Below are positions 1-5,774 of a stretch of DNA of 7,668 nucleotides, in pieces. Position numbers and translations under genes: made by a program. The notes below the pieces were generated by a model. It was given only the letters and a program-made list of their open reading frames with translations, was not told the origin of the DNA and searched no databases. Positions within the stretch are counted from its first letter, which is position 1, and each line of letters begins with the position of its first letter. The DNA is from DASYZQ01 sp035946175 (GTDB taxonomy: Bacteria; Patescibacteriota; Saccharimonadia; Saccharimonadales; UBA4665), in assembly GCA_035946175.1 (NCBI GenBank), contig DASYZQ010000022.1, positions 1-7,668 on the forward strand, read 5' to 3'.

Positions 1-126
1 GTCACCCACAACCAGTTCATTGGCGAGAAGCTCGAGGAGATAGCTGGTCAGTTTGAACAATACATTGCCGGGCACGTGTTTGCGTATGAGCTACTTGGGC
101 TCAGGGCTGACGTGGCGCAAGATTAA
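1..126 (+). CDS. C-terminal fragment of an unidentified protein (5' end outside window)
   Basis: Frame 1 is open from the first base to a TAA at 124-126 and gives 41 residues. They begin VTHNQFIGEKLEEIAGQFEQ and end GLRADVAQD. The piece looks like genuine coding sequence: it is a mixed, mostly helical segment with charged and hydrophobic residues alternating, and no Cys or Trp. I do not recognise the family. It ends 46 nt before the preferred cyoA start. It also overlaps, in another frame, the upstream extension of the cyoA reading frame (53-172), which argues that this extension is not translated. It may be co-directional with cyo, but a promoter-like motif lies in the gap. Function unknown. 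Confidence 0.6.
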   Translation, partial: VTHNQFIGEKLEEIAGQFEQYIAGHVFAYELLGLRADVAQD

Positions 127-130
127 GTGG

Positions 131-144
131 GAGGTGTATAGTAG
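131..144 (+). promoter_or_regulatory. Putative -10 region of the cyo operon promoter
   Basis: The 14-mer GAGGTGTATAGTAG contains the -10-like hexamer TATAGT at 137-142. It matches 12 of 14 bases of a segment just before the gene at 4918 (4899-4912). A start of transcription near 148-150 would give a leader of about 24 nt before cyoA. I see no good -35 hexamer at 16-18 nt upstream. The GAGGTG part could also be read as a ribosome-binding-like sequence, although it lies too far from either nearby ATG to work as one. Confidence 0.4.
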
Positions 145-172
145 AAGCATAAGATGCTTGTGCTTGACTGTT

Positions 173-1087
173 ATGAATAAAAAACGTCGGTTTGCTTTCA
201 TGCTTTGCGCTTCTCTCCTGACCGTAGCGCTAGGAGGGTGGTATCTGGCACATACTAACATACCGGTATTGGAGCCAACTGGATCAATTGGAACGAGAGA
301 ACGTAATCTGATTGTCTTTGCTCTGCTACTCAGTCTGATTGTGGTAATCCCGGTATTCACGATGGCTATCGCTTTTGCGTGGCGGTATCGGGAAAGCAAT
401 CAAACGGCTGCCTATCGCCCAGACTTTACACATAGCCGATTGCTGGAGACAGCTTGGTGGGCGATACCCGGTCTGCTGATCCTGATCCTCTCCATCGTTA
501 CCTGGAACAGTACGCACTCCCTTGATCCGTATAAGTCGATCTCCGCAAGCACCAATCCGTTGGTTGTTGATGTAGTGGCGCTGGACTGGAAATGGCTGTT
601 CATCTACCCGGCCCAACATGTTGCTAGCGTTAATCTGCTCGTATTGCCTATCAATACTCCAATACGCTTCAATATTACGGCAGATGCACCGATGAATTCT
701 TTCTGGATACCGCAACTCGGCGGCCAGATTTATGCCATGCCGGGTATGTCAACGCAGCTTCACCTGGAAGCATCAAAAGTTGGCGATTACTACGGCTCAT
801 CGGCCAACATCAGCGGTTCGGGTTTTGCCGGCATGACGTTTACTGCCCGGGTAGCGAGTGCTACCGATTTTATGATGTGGCTGCAGGCTGCTACACGCGC
901 TCAGCATGCGTTGACAATGGCGGTGTATGATGCACTGGCCCAGCCGAGCAAAAATAATCCCGCCGTTGAATACTCGTCCGTTGATCCGGGGCTGTATAGC
1001 GCTATACTGGCAAAGTATATGTCACCGAGCCCAGCACCGGGTACAATGAATTACCAGACTAGCGGTATGCAGGGGATGGGAATGTGA
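173..1087 (+). CDS. cyoA: Cytochrome bo3 quinol oxidase subunit II
   Basis: This is subunit II of the quinol-oxidising heme-copper oxidase: two membrane helices followed by an extracytoplasmic cupredoxin domain. The protein has 304 residues (E. coli CyoA has 315). Residues 1-25 are a basic, hydrophobic N-terminus, helices lie near 45-70 and 92-112, and the family motif DWKWLFIYP is at 138-146. The region that binds CuA in cytochrome c oxidases reads G-SSANIS-GSGFAGM (208-221). Both Cys positions are Ser and the His position is Phe, as expected of a quinol oxidase. The acylated Cys of E. coli CyoA (LSGC) has no equivalent; the aligned stretch is ALGGWY. The C-terminus is Met-rich. ATG 173 is chosen because residues align with E. 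coli from here and the 40-codon upstream extension (to 53) overlaps the previous gene. There is no clear Shine-Dalgarno. The end overlaps cyoB by 4 nt. Confidence 0.95.
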   Translation: MNKKRRFAFMLCASLLTVALGGWYLAHTNIPVLEPTGSIGTRERNLIVFALLLSLIVVIPVFTMAIAFAWRYRESNQTAAYRPDFTHSRLLETAWWAIPGLLILILSIVTWNSTHSLDPYKSISASTNPLVVDVVALDWKWLFIYPAQHVASVNLLVLPINTPIRFNITADAPMNSFWIPQLGGQIYAMPGMSTQLHLEASKVGDYYGSSANISGSGFAGMTFTARVASATDFMMWLQAATRAQHALTMAVYDALAQPSKNNPAVEYSSVDPGLYSAILAKYMSPSPAPGTMNYQTSGMQGMGM

Positions 1088-3087
1088 TAGTGGAGTTCGG
1101 CAGTCTTTTGCTTGGTCGGCTTACCTTAAGCGCATTTCACCATGACGTAGTGACAACCGGTGGGGTACTGACTATGATACTTACCCTGCTCGCCGTGGCT
1201 GGATTGCTTACCTATAAGCGCCGATGGGGATGGCTCTATCGAAAGTGGCTCACCTCGCTCGATCCGAAAAAGATCGGCGTCATGTACCTTATAACTGCTC
1301 TTATTATGCTCCTTAGAGGAGGGGCTGATGCGGTCATGATGCGGGCTCAGCAGGCCACTTCGGTTGGTACGGCGCATGGTTTTTTGTCAGCCAGTCAATT
1401 CCAGCAGGTTTTTTCCGCCCACGGTACTATTATGATTTTCTTTGCTGCTATGGGTTTGATGTTTGGTCTTATTAATCTAGTGGTGCCGTTGCAGCTAGGA
1501 GCCCGTGATGTGGCCTTTCCATTTCTCAACGCCACCAGTTTTTGGCTATACGCAGCTGGTGCTGTACTCGTTAACGTCTCTTTACCTATCGGTGAGTTCT
1601 CGGCTGCTGGCTGGTTAGCCTATCCGCCGCTGTCAGAACTACGTTACAGCCCGGGAGTCGGCATCGATTATTGGATCTGGAGTCTGCAGATAGCCGGAGT
1701 CGGCAGTCTGCTGTCCGGCATCAATTTCACGGCTACGATTCTGGGTATGAGAGCCAAGGGTATGACCCTGATGAGAATGCCAATGTTCTGCTGGAGCGTA
1801 CTCGGAGCAATGTCACTGGTTATATTTGCCTTTCCGATTTTGACTGTAACCTTAAGCCTCTTGGCTCTAGATCGTCTGGTCGGAACGCATTTCTTTACGG
1901 CTGGCGATGGTGGCAGCGCTATGATGTACGTCAACCTTATTTGGGCCTGGGGCCACCCCGAGGTGTATATTCTCATACTGCCGGCATTCGGGGTCTTTTC
2001 TGAAGTCGTTGCCACCTTTTCTCGAAAACATCTGTTTGGCTATACCTCCATGGTCTGGGCTATTTGGGCCATTGTACTTCTGTCATTCACGGTCTGGTTG
2101 CACCATTTCTTTACCATGGGGGCTGGGGCGGATGTGAACGCATTTTTCGGGATTGCCACCATGGTAATCGCCATACCGACGGGGGTAAAGATTTTCAATT
2201 GGCTATTCACAATGTATCAAGGGAGGATTCACTTTGCCACGCCGATGTACTGGTTCATGGGCTTTTTGTTTACCTTTACGGTGGGCGGAGTGGCTGGCGT
2301 AGTGCTGGCTATGCCGCCGGCTGACTTTCAGCTCCACAACAGCCTATTTCTGGTGGCGCATTTTCATACCATGATTATAGGTGGGGTGGTTTTCGGCTAT
2401 TTGGCGGGTATCACCTACTGGTTCCCGAAATTCTTCGGCTTTCGTCTCAACGAGCGTCTGGGTCGCTATGCCTTCTGGTGTTGGCAGATTGGTTACGGCT
2501 TAGCCTTTATCCCGCTTTATGTCCTGGGGCTGATGGGCGCGACCCGTCGCCTGGATCACTATTCAGCCAGCTTGGGCTGGCATCCGCTCTTTGTTGTTGC
2601 TGGGGTTGGTGTCGGTTTCATTGGGCTCGGCATCGGCTGTCAGATCCTGCAGCTGCTCGTTAGCATTCTGCAGAGTCGGCGCAATCGGCAGAACGTTGCT
2701 AGCAGTGACCCGTGGAATGGCCGAACTTTAGAATGGTCAACGACTTCCCCGCCGCCTGAATACAATTTTGCAGTTTTGCCGGTCGTACAGGAGCGTGACG
2801 CATTTTGGGCAATGAAACAACATCATACTCGGGCCGCGAAACCAGTATATACGGCAATCGATATCCCTAAAAATACGCCGTTACCGATGATATTGGCTGG
2901 GCTAGTGCTTATGGCTGGCTTCGGTATTGTCTGGCATATATTCTGGCTGGCCGGACTGGCCGGACTGGCCGGATTTGGCATACTTATTACATTCATTATC
3001 CGAACCACTCAAGACGATACCGAGCATCGGCTGTCTGCTGCTACCATTGAGCGACTGGAGGCGGCAGCTAAGGAGCAATACGCATGA
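1084..3087 (+). CDS. cyoB: Cytochrome bo3 quinol oxidase subunit I (catalytic)
   Basis: This is the catalytic subunit: it takes electrons from quinol through heme b to the heme o/CuB centre, where O2 is reduced to water with proton pumping. It has 667 residues (E. coli has 663) and aligns almost without gaps. Visible residues are heme b His113 and His428, high-spin heme His426, CuB His291 with His340-His341, and the cross-linking Tyr295 in WGHPEVYI (289-296). The proton-channel residues are Asp142 (GARDVAFP), Glu293 and Lys369 (PTGVKIFNW). The quinone-site residues Arg78, Asp82 and Gln108 match E. coli R71, D75 and Q101, but H98 is replaced by Gln105. About 15 membrane helices are expected for the family. 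The start is GTG at 1084, overlapping the cyoA stop as GTGA, which suggests translational coupling. A 9-nt tandem repeat encodes LAGLAGLAG near the last helix. Confidence 0.97.
   Translation: MIVEFGSLLLGRLTLSAFHHDVVTTGGVLTMILTLLAVAGLLTYKRRWGWLYRKWLTSLDPKKIGVMYLITALIMLLRGGADAVMMRAQQATSVGTAHGFLSASQFQQVFSAHGTIMIFFAAMGLMFGLINLVVPLQLGARDVAFPFLNATSFWLYAAGAVLVNVSLPIGEFSAAGWLAYPPLSELRYSPGVGIDYWIWSLQIAGVGSLLSGINFTATILGMRAKGMTLMRMPMFCWSVLGAMSLVIFAFPILTVTLSLLALDRLVGTHFFTAGDGGSAMMYVNLIWAWGHPEVYILILPAFGVFSEVVATFSRKHLFGYTSMVWAIWAIVLLSFTVWLHHFFTMGAGADVNAFFGIATMVIAIPTGVKIFNWLFTMYQGRIHFATPMYWFMGFLFTFTVGGVAGVVLAMPPADFQLHNSLFLVAHFHTMIIGGVVFGYLAGITYWFPKFFGFRLNERLGRYAFWCWQIGYGLAFIPLYVLGLMGATRRLDHYSASLGWHPLFVVAGVGVGFIGLGIGCQILQLLVSILQSRRNRQNVASSDPWNGRTLEWSTTSPPPEYNFAVLPVVQERDAFWAMKQHHTRAAKPVYTAIDIPKNTPLPMILAGLVLMAGFGIVWHIFWLAGLAGLAGFGILITFIIRTTQDDTEHRLSAATIERLEAAAKEQYA
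2947..2973 (+). repeat. Three tandem copies of a 9-nt unit inside cyoB
   Basis: CTGGCCGGA occurs three times in a row without mismatch (2947-2955, 2956-2964, 2965-2973). The repeat is in frame and encodes Leu-Ala-Gly three times, within the last predicted membrane helix of CyoB. Gain or loss of a unit would add or remove three residues without breaking the frame. Confidence 0.9.
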
Positions 3088-3686
3088 GCGACATGGCGAC
3101 AATAGCAGCCGACTCTAGTGGCCGTCCGGCTGATAGGAATGTCTTTGGCTTCTGGGTGTATCTGATGACCGACTGTGTGTTGTTTGCCAGTCTGTTTGCT
3201 GTCTATGCAGTACTGCACAATAATACGTTCGGTGGGCCTTCAGGATCACAACTATTCAGTCTACCCTACGTATTGCTGGAAACACTGAGCTTGCTTACGA
3301 GTAGTTTTACCTGCGGGCTGGCTATGGTAGCAACCCGCCTGCGTTCTCAAAAGCAAGTGTTGGTTTGGCTTGGCCTGACGTTTATTTTAGGTCTGACGTT
3401 TCTCGGCCTGGAGCTCAAAGAGTTCCATCATTTAGCGCTTATTGGCGACAGCTGGCGGCGTAGTGGTTTTCTATCTGCCTACTTTGCGTTAGTGGGTACG
3501 CACGGGGCCCATATTACTGTAGGGTTAATCTGGATGGCGGTGATGATGGTCCTTGTGTGGTCCGGCGGATTATCGCGTTCAAGTTTGCGCCGATTGACTT
3601 TGTTCAGTTTGTTCTGGCATTTCTTGGATATTATCTGGATCTTTATCTTTACTATTGTGTATCTATTTGGGGCGGTAGGTGTATGA
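3084..3686 (+). CDS. cyoC: Cytochrome bo3 quinol oxidase subunit III
   Basis: Subunit III is a five-helix membrane protein that packs against subunit I and supports stability and proton uptake; it carries no metal centre. The protein has 200 residues, against 204 in E. coli. Motifs shared with CyoC are FGFWVYLMTD (21-30), the Glu110 / EFHH (113-116) helix, RSGFLSAYFALVGTHGAH (126-143) and FWHFLDIIWI (177-186). The His-rich N-terminus of E. coli CyoC is missing; here the first 20 residues are polar without His. ATG 3084 overlaps the cyoB stop as ATGA. It has one of the better ribosome binding sites of the operon, AAGGAG at 3070-3075 with an 8-nt spacer, which fixes the start. The end overlaps cyoD by 4 nt. 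Confidence 0.95.
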   Translation: MSDMATIAADSSGRPADRNVFGFWVYLMTDCVLFASLFAVYAVLHNNTFGGPSGSQLFSLPYVLLETLSLLTSSFTCGLAMVATRLRSQKQVLVWLGLTFILGLTFLGLELKEFHHLALIGDSWRRSGFLSAYFALVGTHGAHITVGLIWMAVMMVLVWSGGLSRSSLRRLTLFSLFWHFLDIIWIFIFTIVYLFGAVGV

Positions 3687-4030
3687 ACGGTCAAAGCAGG
3701 TTTCGGCTGTGGGCGTACTGTACTGGATATATTATGTCGCTTTTTTTGACATTGGGAGCATACCTACTGGTGCACTACCAGCTCTACTCTAAAAATATCT
3801 TGATCACCATGATAGTCGGACTGGCGCTCGTCCAGTTCTTGGTACAATTGCTGTTTTTCATGCATCTGGGGACAGAGCAAAAGCCGCGGTGGCGGCTGGC
3901 AGTATTCTTGTTCATGCTGATTGTGGTGCTGATACTGATTTTTGGCAGCTTATGGATTATGCAGAATCTGAATTACCGGATGACGCCGCAAACTATGAAT
4001 ATGTATCTCAGTAATCAAGATAATCTTTGA
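3683..4030 (+). CDS. cyoD: Cytochrome bo3 quinol oxidase subunit IV
   Basis: Subunit IV is a small three-helix protein that helps assemble and stabilise the CuB site region of subunit I. The protein has 115 residues (E. coli has 109). Helices lie near 12-31, 38-61 and 72-94. The family signature is at the end of the third helix, GSLWIMQNLNYRM (88-100), close to the E. coli GSIWIMWNLNYNM. FFMHLG (58-63) matches the second-helix end. The reading frame stays open upstream to 3557, inside cyoC, but those codons are a shadow of cyoC. ATG 3683, overlapping the cyoC stop as ATGA, gives a family-length protein. The C-terminus is about 14 residues longer than the NLNYRM signature, with a polar, Met- and Asn-rich tail. 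Only a weak AGGT lies before the start, so coupling to cyoC translation is likely. Confidence 0.93.
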   Translation: MNGQSRFRLWAYCTGYIMSLFLTLGAYLLVHYQLYSKNILITMIVGLALVQFLVQLLFFMHLGTEQKPRWRLAVFLFMLIVVLILIFGSLWIMQNLNYRMTPQTMNMYLSNQDNL

Positions 4031-4033
4031 GTT

Positions 4034-4894
4034 ATGTCGCTGCGCGTCTACTATCAGCTAACCAAGCCGGGTATCATCTATGGCAATGCCCTGCCGCTCA
4101 TTGCCGGTTTCCTGCTGGCCTCCAAGCGTCACATTGATCTGCTATTGCTGTTGATGGTGCTGGTAGGCGCGTCTCTGGTTATTGCCTCGGGGTGTGTTTT
4201 CAATAACTGGCTGGACCGGGGCATTGACCGGAAGATGGCCCGGACACAGCATCGGGCACTGGCCCAGGGAACGATACCCGGCCGGAACGCAATCGCCTAC
4301 GCGGTGCTTCTGGCAGCGGCTGGCTTTACACTACTACTTGTCTATACCAATGTATTAGTGGTAGTAGTCGGGGCAACCGGCTTGATTGACTATATTGTGC
4401 TCTACGGTTTTGCCAAACGTCATTCGGTCCATGGTACATTGGTCGGCAGCATAGCCGGGGCTACGCCGCCGTTGGCCGGTTATCTAGCAGTGACTGATCA
4501 TGTTGATCTGACTGCTCTGCTGCTTTTCCTTATTCTGGCAGTTTGGCAGATGCCCCACTTCTATGCCATCGCGCTTTATCGGCTCAAGGATTATCGGGCG
4601 GCTGGTCTGCCGGTTTTGCCGGTCAAGAAGGGGCTACGGGCTACAAAAATCTCCATAGTGGCTTACATTGTGGCCTTTACCGCTTGCTGTGTGGCTCTCA
4701 GTTTGAGTGGACACGCCAGCCATATCTTCCTGGTCATCATGCTTGCAGCTGGCCTCTGGTGGCTGTGGCCAGCCATAAAGGGTTTTGTGGCCGCAGACAG
4801 TACTTCGTCATGGGCACGCGGTCTATTTCTGAGATCCCTGGTAGTACTATGCGTATACTGCACGGTCATGGGCTTGAATGTTGTATTGCCATGA
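4034..4894 (+). CDS. cyoE: Protoheme IX farnesyltransferase (heme O synthase)
   Basis: This membrane prenyltransferase of the UbiA superfamily attaches a farnesyl group to heme b to make heme o, the cofactor of the CyoB catalytic site. It has 286 residues (E. coli has 296). The N-terminal TKPGIIYGN (10-18) and the first Asp-rich loop NNWLDRGIDRKMART (57-71), which binds the Mg-diphosphate, are intact. The second conserved loop includes KRHSVHGTLVGS (128-139). WQMPHFYAIA (171-180) and KDYRAAGLPVLPV (185-197) are also typical. Seven to nine membrane helices are expected. The start lies 3 nt after the cyoD stop, with no clear Shine-Dalgarno. Having the heme o enzyme in the operon shows that the oxidase is meant to be assembled with heme o. 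The source of heme b is not shown in this window. Confidence 0.95.
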   Translation: MSLRVYYQLTKPGIIYGNALPLIAGFLLASKRHIDLLLLLMVLVGASLVIASGCVFNNWLDRGIDRKMARTQHRALAQGTIPGRNAIAYAVLLAAAGFTLLLVYTNVLVVVVGATGLIDYIVLYGFAKRHSVHGTLVGSIAGATPPLAGYLAVTDHVDLTALLLFLILAVWQMPHFYAIALYRLKDYRAAGLPVLPVKKGLRATKISIVAYIVAFTACCVALSLSGHASHIFLVIMLAAGLWWLWPAIKGFVAADSTSSWARGLFLRSLVVLCVYCTVMGLNVVLP

Positions 4895-4910
4895 GGTAGA
4901 GGTGTACAAT
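4881..4910 (+). promoter_or_regulatory. Putative promoter giving a leaderless mRNA for the 4918 gene
   Basis: A -35-like TTGTAT (4881-4886) is followed after 18 nt by a -10-like TACAAT (4905-4910). The surrounding GAGGTGTACAATAG (4899-4912) repeats, with two differences, the motif before cyoA. The ATG at 4918 lies 8 nt past the -10 hexamer, so transcription would begin at or within a base or two of the start codon. The -35 overlaps the end of cyoE. The -35 match is weak (3 of 6). Confidence 0.45.
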
Positions 4911-4917
4911 AGCTTTT

Positions 4918-5190
4918 ATGATTATACTGGCCCATGTTGCAATAGCACTTAGTAGCCTTATATATACAAGTTATGCTTTTTTGTCACCCAGTGAGACAAA
5001 AGTAAAGATCTCCTACGGCTTTTTGGCTGGAACAATTGCAAGTGGCACCTACCTTATCGTAACTTTGCCTGGGCATATTATTTCAGCATGCATTACCGGA
5101 CTCAGCTACGTGCTCTTCATGCTTGTGGCTATTGCCGGTGCCCGTGCTCGTTTGGCCCGGGTGCGTATTCGGGCTAACCGACAGCACTAG
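4918..5190 (+). CDS. Small three-helix membrane protein of unknown function
   Basis: This 90-residue protein has three predicted membrane helices, near residues 2-22, 31-50 and 54-76. It ends in a basic tail (RARLARVRIRANRQH) that by the positive-inside rule would be cytoplasmic. Residues that stand out are His6, Tyr16, Tyr19, a SYG near 32-34, GTYL at 43-46, His53 and Cys58. Small proteins of this general layout are, to my recollection, found in Saccharibacteria, but I cannot name a family. It starts 23 nt after cyoE on the same strand, so it could be read through from the operon. The promoter-like motif directly before it suggests independent, possibly leaderless, expression. A GAGGTG 13 nt upstream is too distant to be a good ribosome binding site. 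A link to oxidase assembly or heme handling is only suggested by position. Confidence 0.75.
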   Translation: MIILAHVAIALSSLIYTSYAFLSPSETKVKISYGFLAGTIASGTYLIVTLPGHIISACITGLSYVLFMLVAIAGARARLARVRIRANRQH

Positions 5191-5418
5191 AGCTTCGTCA
5201 TATCTCCTGGCATGAGCAAACATACTATGCCGTAACCCCTTCGTCGCTCTTGGTGTTGAAGTGGTTAAAATTTTTGTCAGCCTTGCTCTGTGCTGGCTGT
5301 CGTTGGCTACGAAACAGTCGCTAGCCCGGGCAACCTGATTATGAGTCTATGACAGTTTTTGAGTGGCCTCTCTTGGAGGAACAATGCCGAAGCATTGCCA
5401 TAGGTCAGAAAACGAACG
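5191..5418. other. Gene-free stretch after the cyo region
   Basis: I find no convincing gene on either strand here. A hairpin with an 8-bp stem and one bulged base (GGCTACGA at 5305-5312 with TCG-C-TAGCC at 5318-5326, loop AACAG) is the clearest structure. No T-run follows it on either side, so it is not a typical terminator. A Shine-Dalgarno-like GGAGG at 5375-5379 precedes an ATG at 5384, but the frame behind it runs antisense to the small - strand gene and looks like a shadow. Confidence 0.5.
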
Positions 5419-5442
5419 AGGCTCCGGGGATTCCCGGAGCCT
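5419..5442 (-). terminator. Rho-independent terminator of the small - strand gene
   Basis: Ten perfect base pairs (AGGCTCCGGG at 5419-5428 with CCCGGAGCCT at 5433-5442) enclose a four-base loop. On the - strand the stem is followed by CGTTCGTTTTCT, a T-rich tail. On the + strand the following bases are not T-rich until about 5455. It lies 21 nt after the stop of the 53-residue - strand gene, as expected for its terminator. It may also stop + strand transcription coming from the cyo side. Confidence 0.75.
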
Positions 5443-5502
5443 GCGTCCAAAACGCCATTTCTTTTACTGCATCTCGCTGCTTGTCTGTCGACGGAGCCTG
5501 CG
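5435..5502. repeat. Two direct copies of an 11-mer, 57 nt apart
   Basis: CGGAGCCTGCG occurs at 5435-5445 and again at 5492-5502. The first copy forms one arm of the terminator hairpin; the second lies in the coding region of the small - strand gene, where its complement encodes part of the Arg-rich tail. Because both copies can pair with the other terminator arm (5419-5425), an alternative and weaker fold is possible in the - strand RNA. Confidence 0.7.
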
Positions 5503-5625
5503 CCATTGTCTGAGACGGAGGCGTGCTACCTTGCCCTCTTTCAGGGGTCCAGCATCGTATTCCAGGTCATCAAGGGTGACCTTGGAAAGTCGCATTGGCG
5601 TTGTTAATAATTTTAGCTTTTTCAC
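5464..5625 (-). CDS. Small basic protein of unknown function
   Basis: This encodes a 53-residue protein, starting with GTG and read as MKKLKLLTTPMRLSKV. An acidic patch (DDLEYD, 19-24) is followed by an Arg-rich C-terminal segment with a single Trp (RLRLRQWRRLRR, 35-46). I count 14 Lys/Arg against 6 Asp/Glu, so it is strongly basic and could bind nucleic acid or ribosome, but no family is recognised. The support is contextual. GTG 5625 has the best ribosome binding site in the window (AAAGGAGGG at 5637-5629), and a good terminator starts 21 nt after its TAA, so the unit looks complete and self-contained. An in-frame ATG at 5652 would add nine residues but places the binding site inside the gene. 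It faces the cyo operon tail to tail. The overlapping + strand frame (5363-5656) is Arg- and Cys-rich and looks like its shadow. Confidence 0.6.
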   Translation of the reverse strand: MKKLKLLTTPMRLSKVTLDDLEYDAGPLKEGKVARLRLRQWRRLRRQTSSEMQ

Positions 5626-5628
5626 TTT

Positions 5629-5637
5629 CCCTCCTTT
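5629..5637 (-). promoter_or_regulatory. Strong ribosome binding site setting the GTG start at 5625
   Basis: Read on the - strand, AAAGGAGGG ends 3 nt before GTG (5625-5623), so the GGAGG core has a 4-nt spacer. This is a near-perfect anti-16S match, while most other starts here have none. It decides between GTG 5625 and the upstream ATG 5652. No strong promoter is evident further upstream; the best I see is a poor TTATAT about 17 nt from TAGACT. Confidence 0.65.
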
Positions 5638-5774
5638 ATGTAGCTTTCGCATATAAATCAGGAATTAGTAATCAGTCTAGAGGAATTGGCTGGGGTTTGG
5701 CTGTAATTTATCTAACAACTACTACCGTTAGGAATAAATCTCTCCGGTCGTTCGTCTTTCTTTAAATTTCTTAG

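Noticed and set aside
53..172. 40-codon N-terminal extension of the cyoA frame
   Set aside because: It overlaps the coding end of the preceding gene (stop at 126) and has no counterpart in CyoA proteins; homology begins after ATG 173.
1668..2015. Antisense and alternate-frame open frames inside cyoB and the other cyo genes
   Set aside because: They overlap clearly identified oxidase genes and have shadow-like composition.
5251..5325. Short + strand frame reading like a lipoprotein signal (LVLKWLKFLSALLCAGC)
   Set aside because: It stops after about 25 codons, has no ATG or ribosome binding site, and the lipobox is imperfect.
5305..5326. Hairpin after the 4918 gene as its terminator
   Set aside because: No T-run follows the stem on either strand, and it begins 114 nt after the stop codon.
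5363..5656. 97-codon + strand frame with a Shine-Dalgarno-like GGAGG before ATG 5384
   Set aside because: The product is Arg-, Cys- and Ser-rich without recognisable structure and lies antisense to the better supported 53-residue gene and across its terminator.
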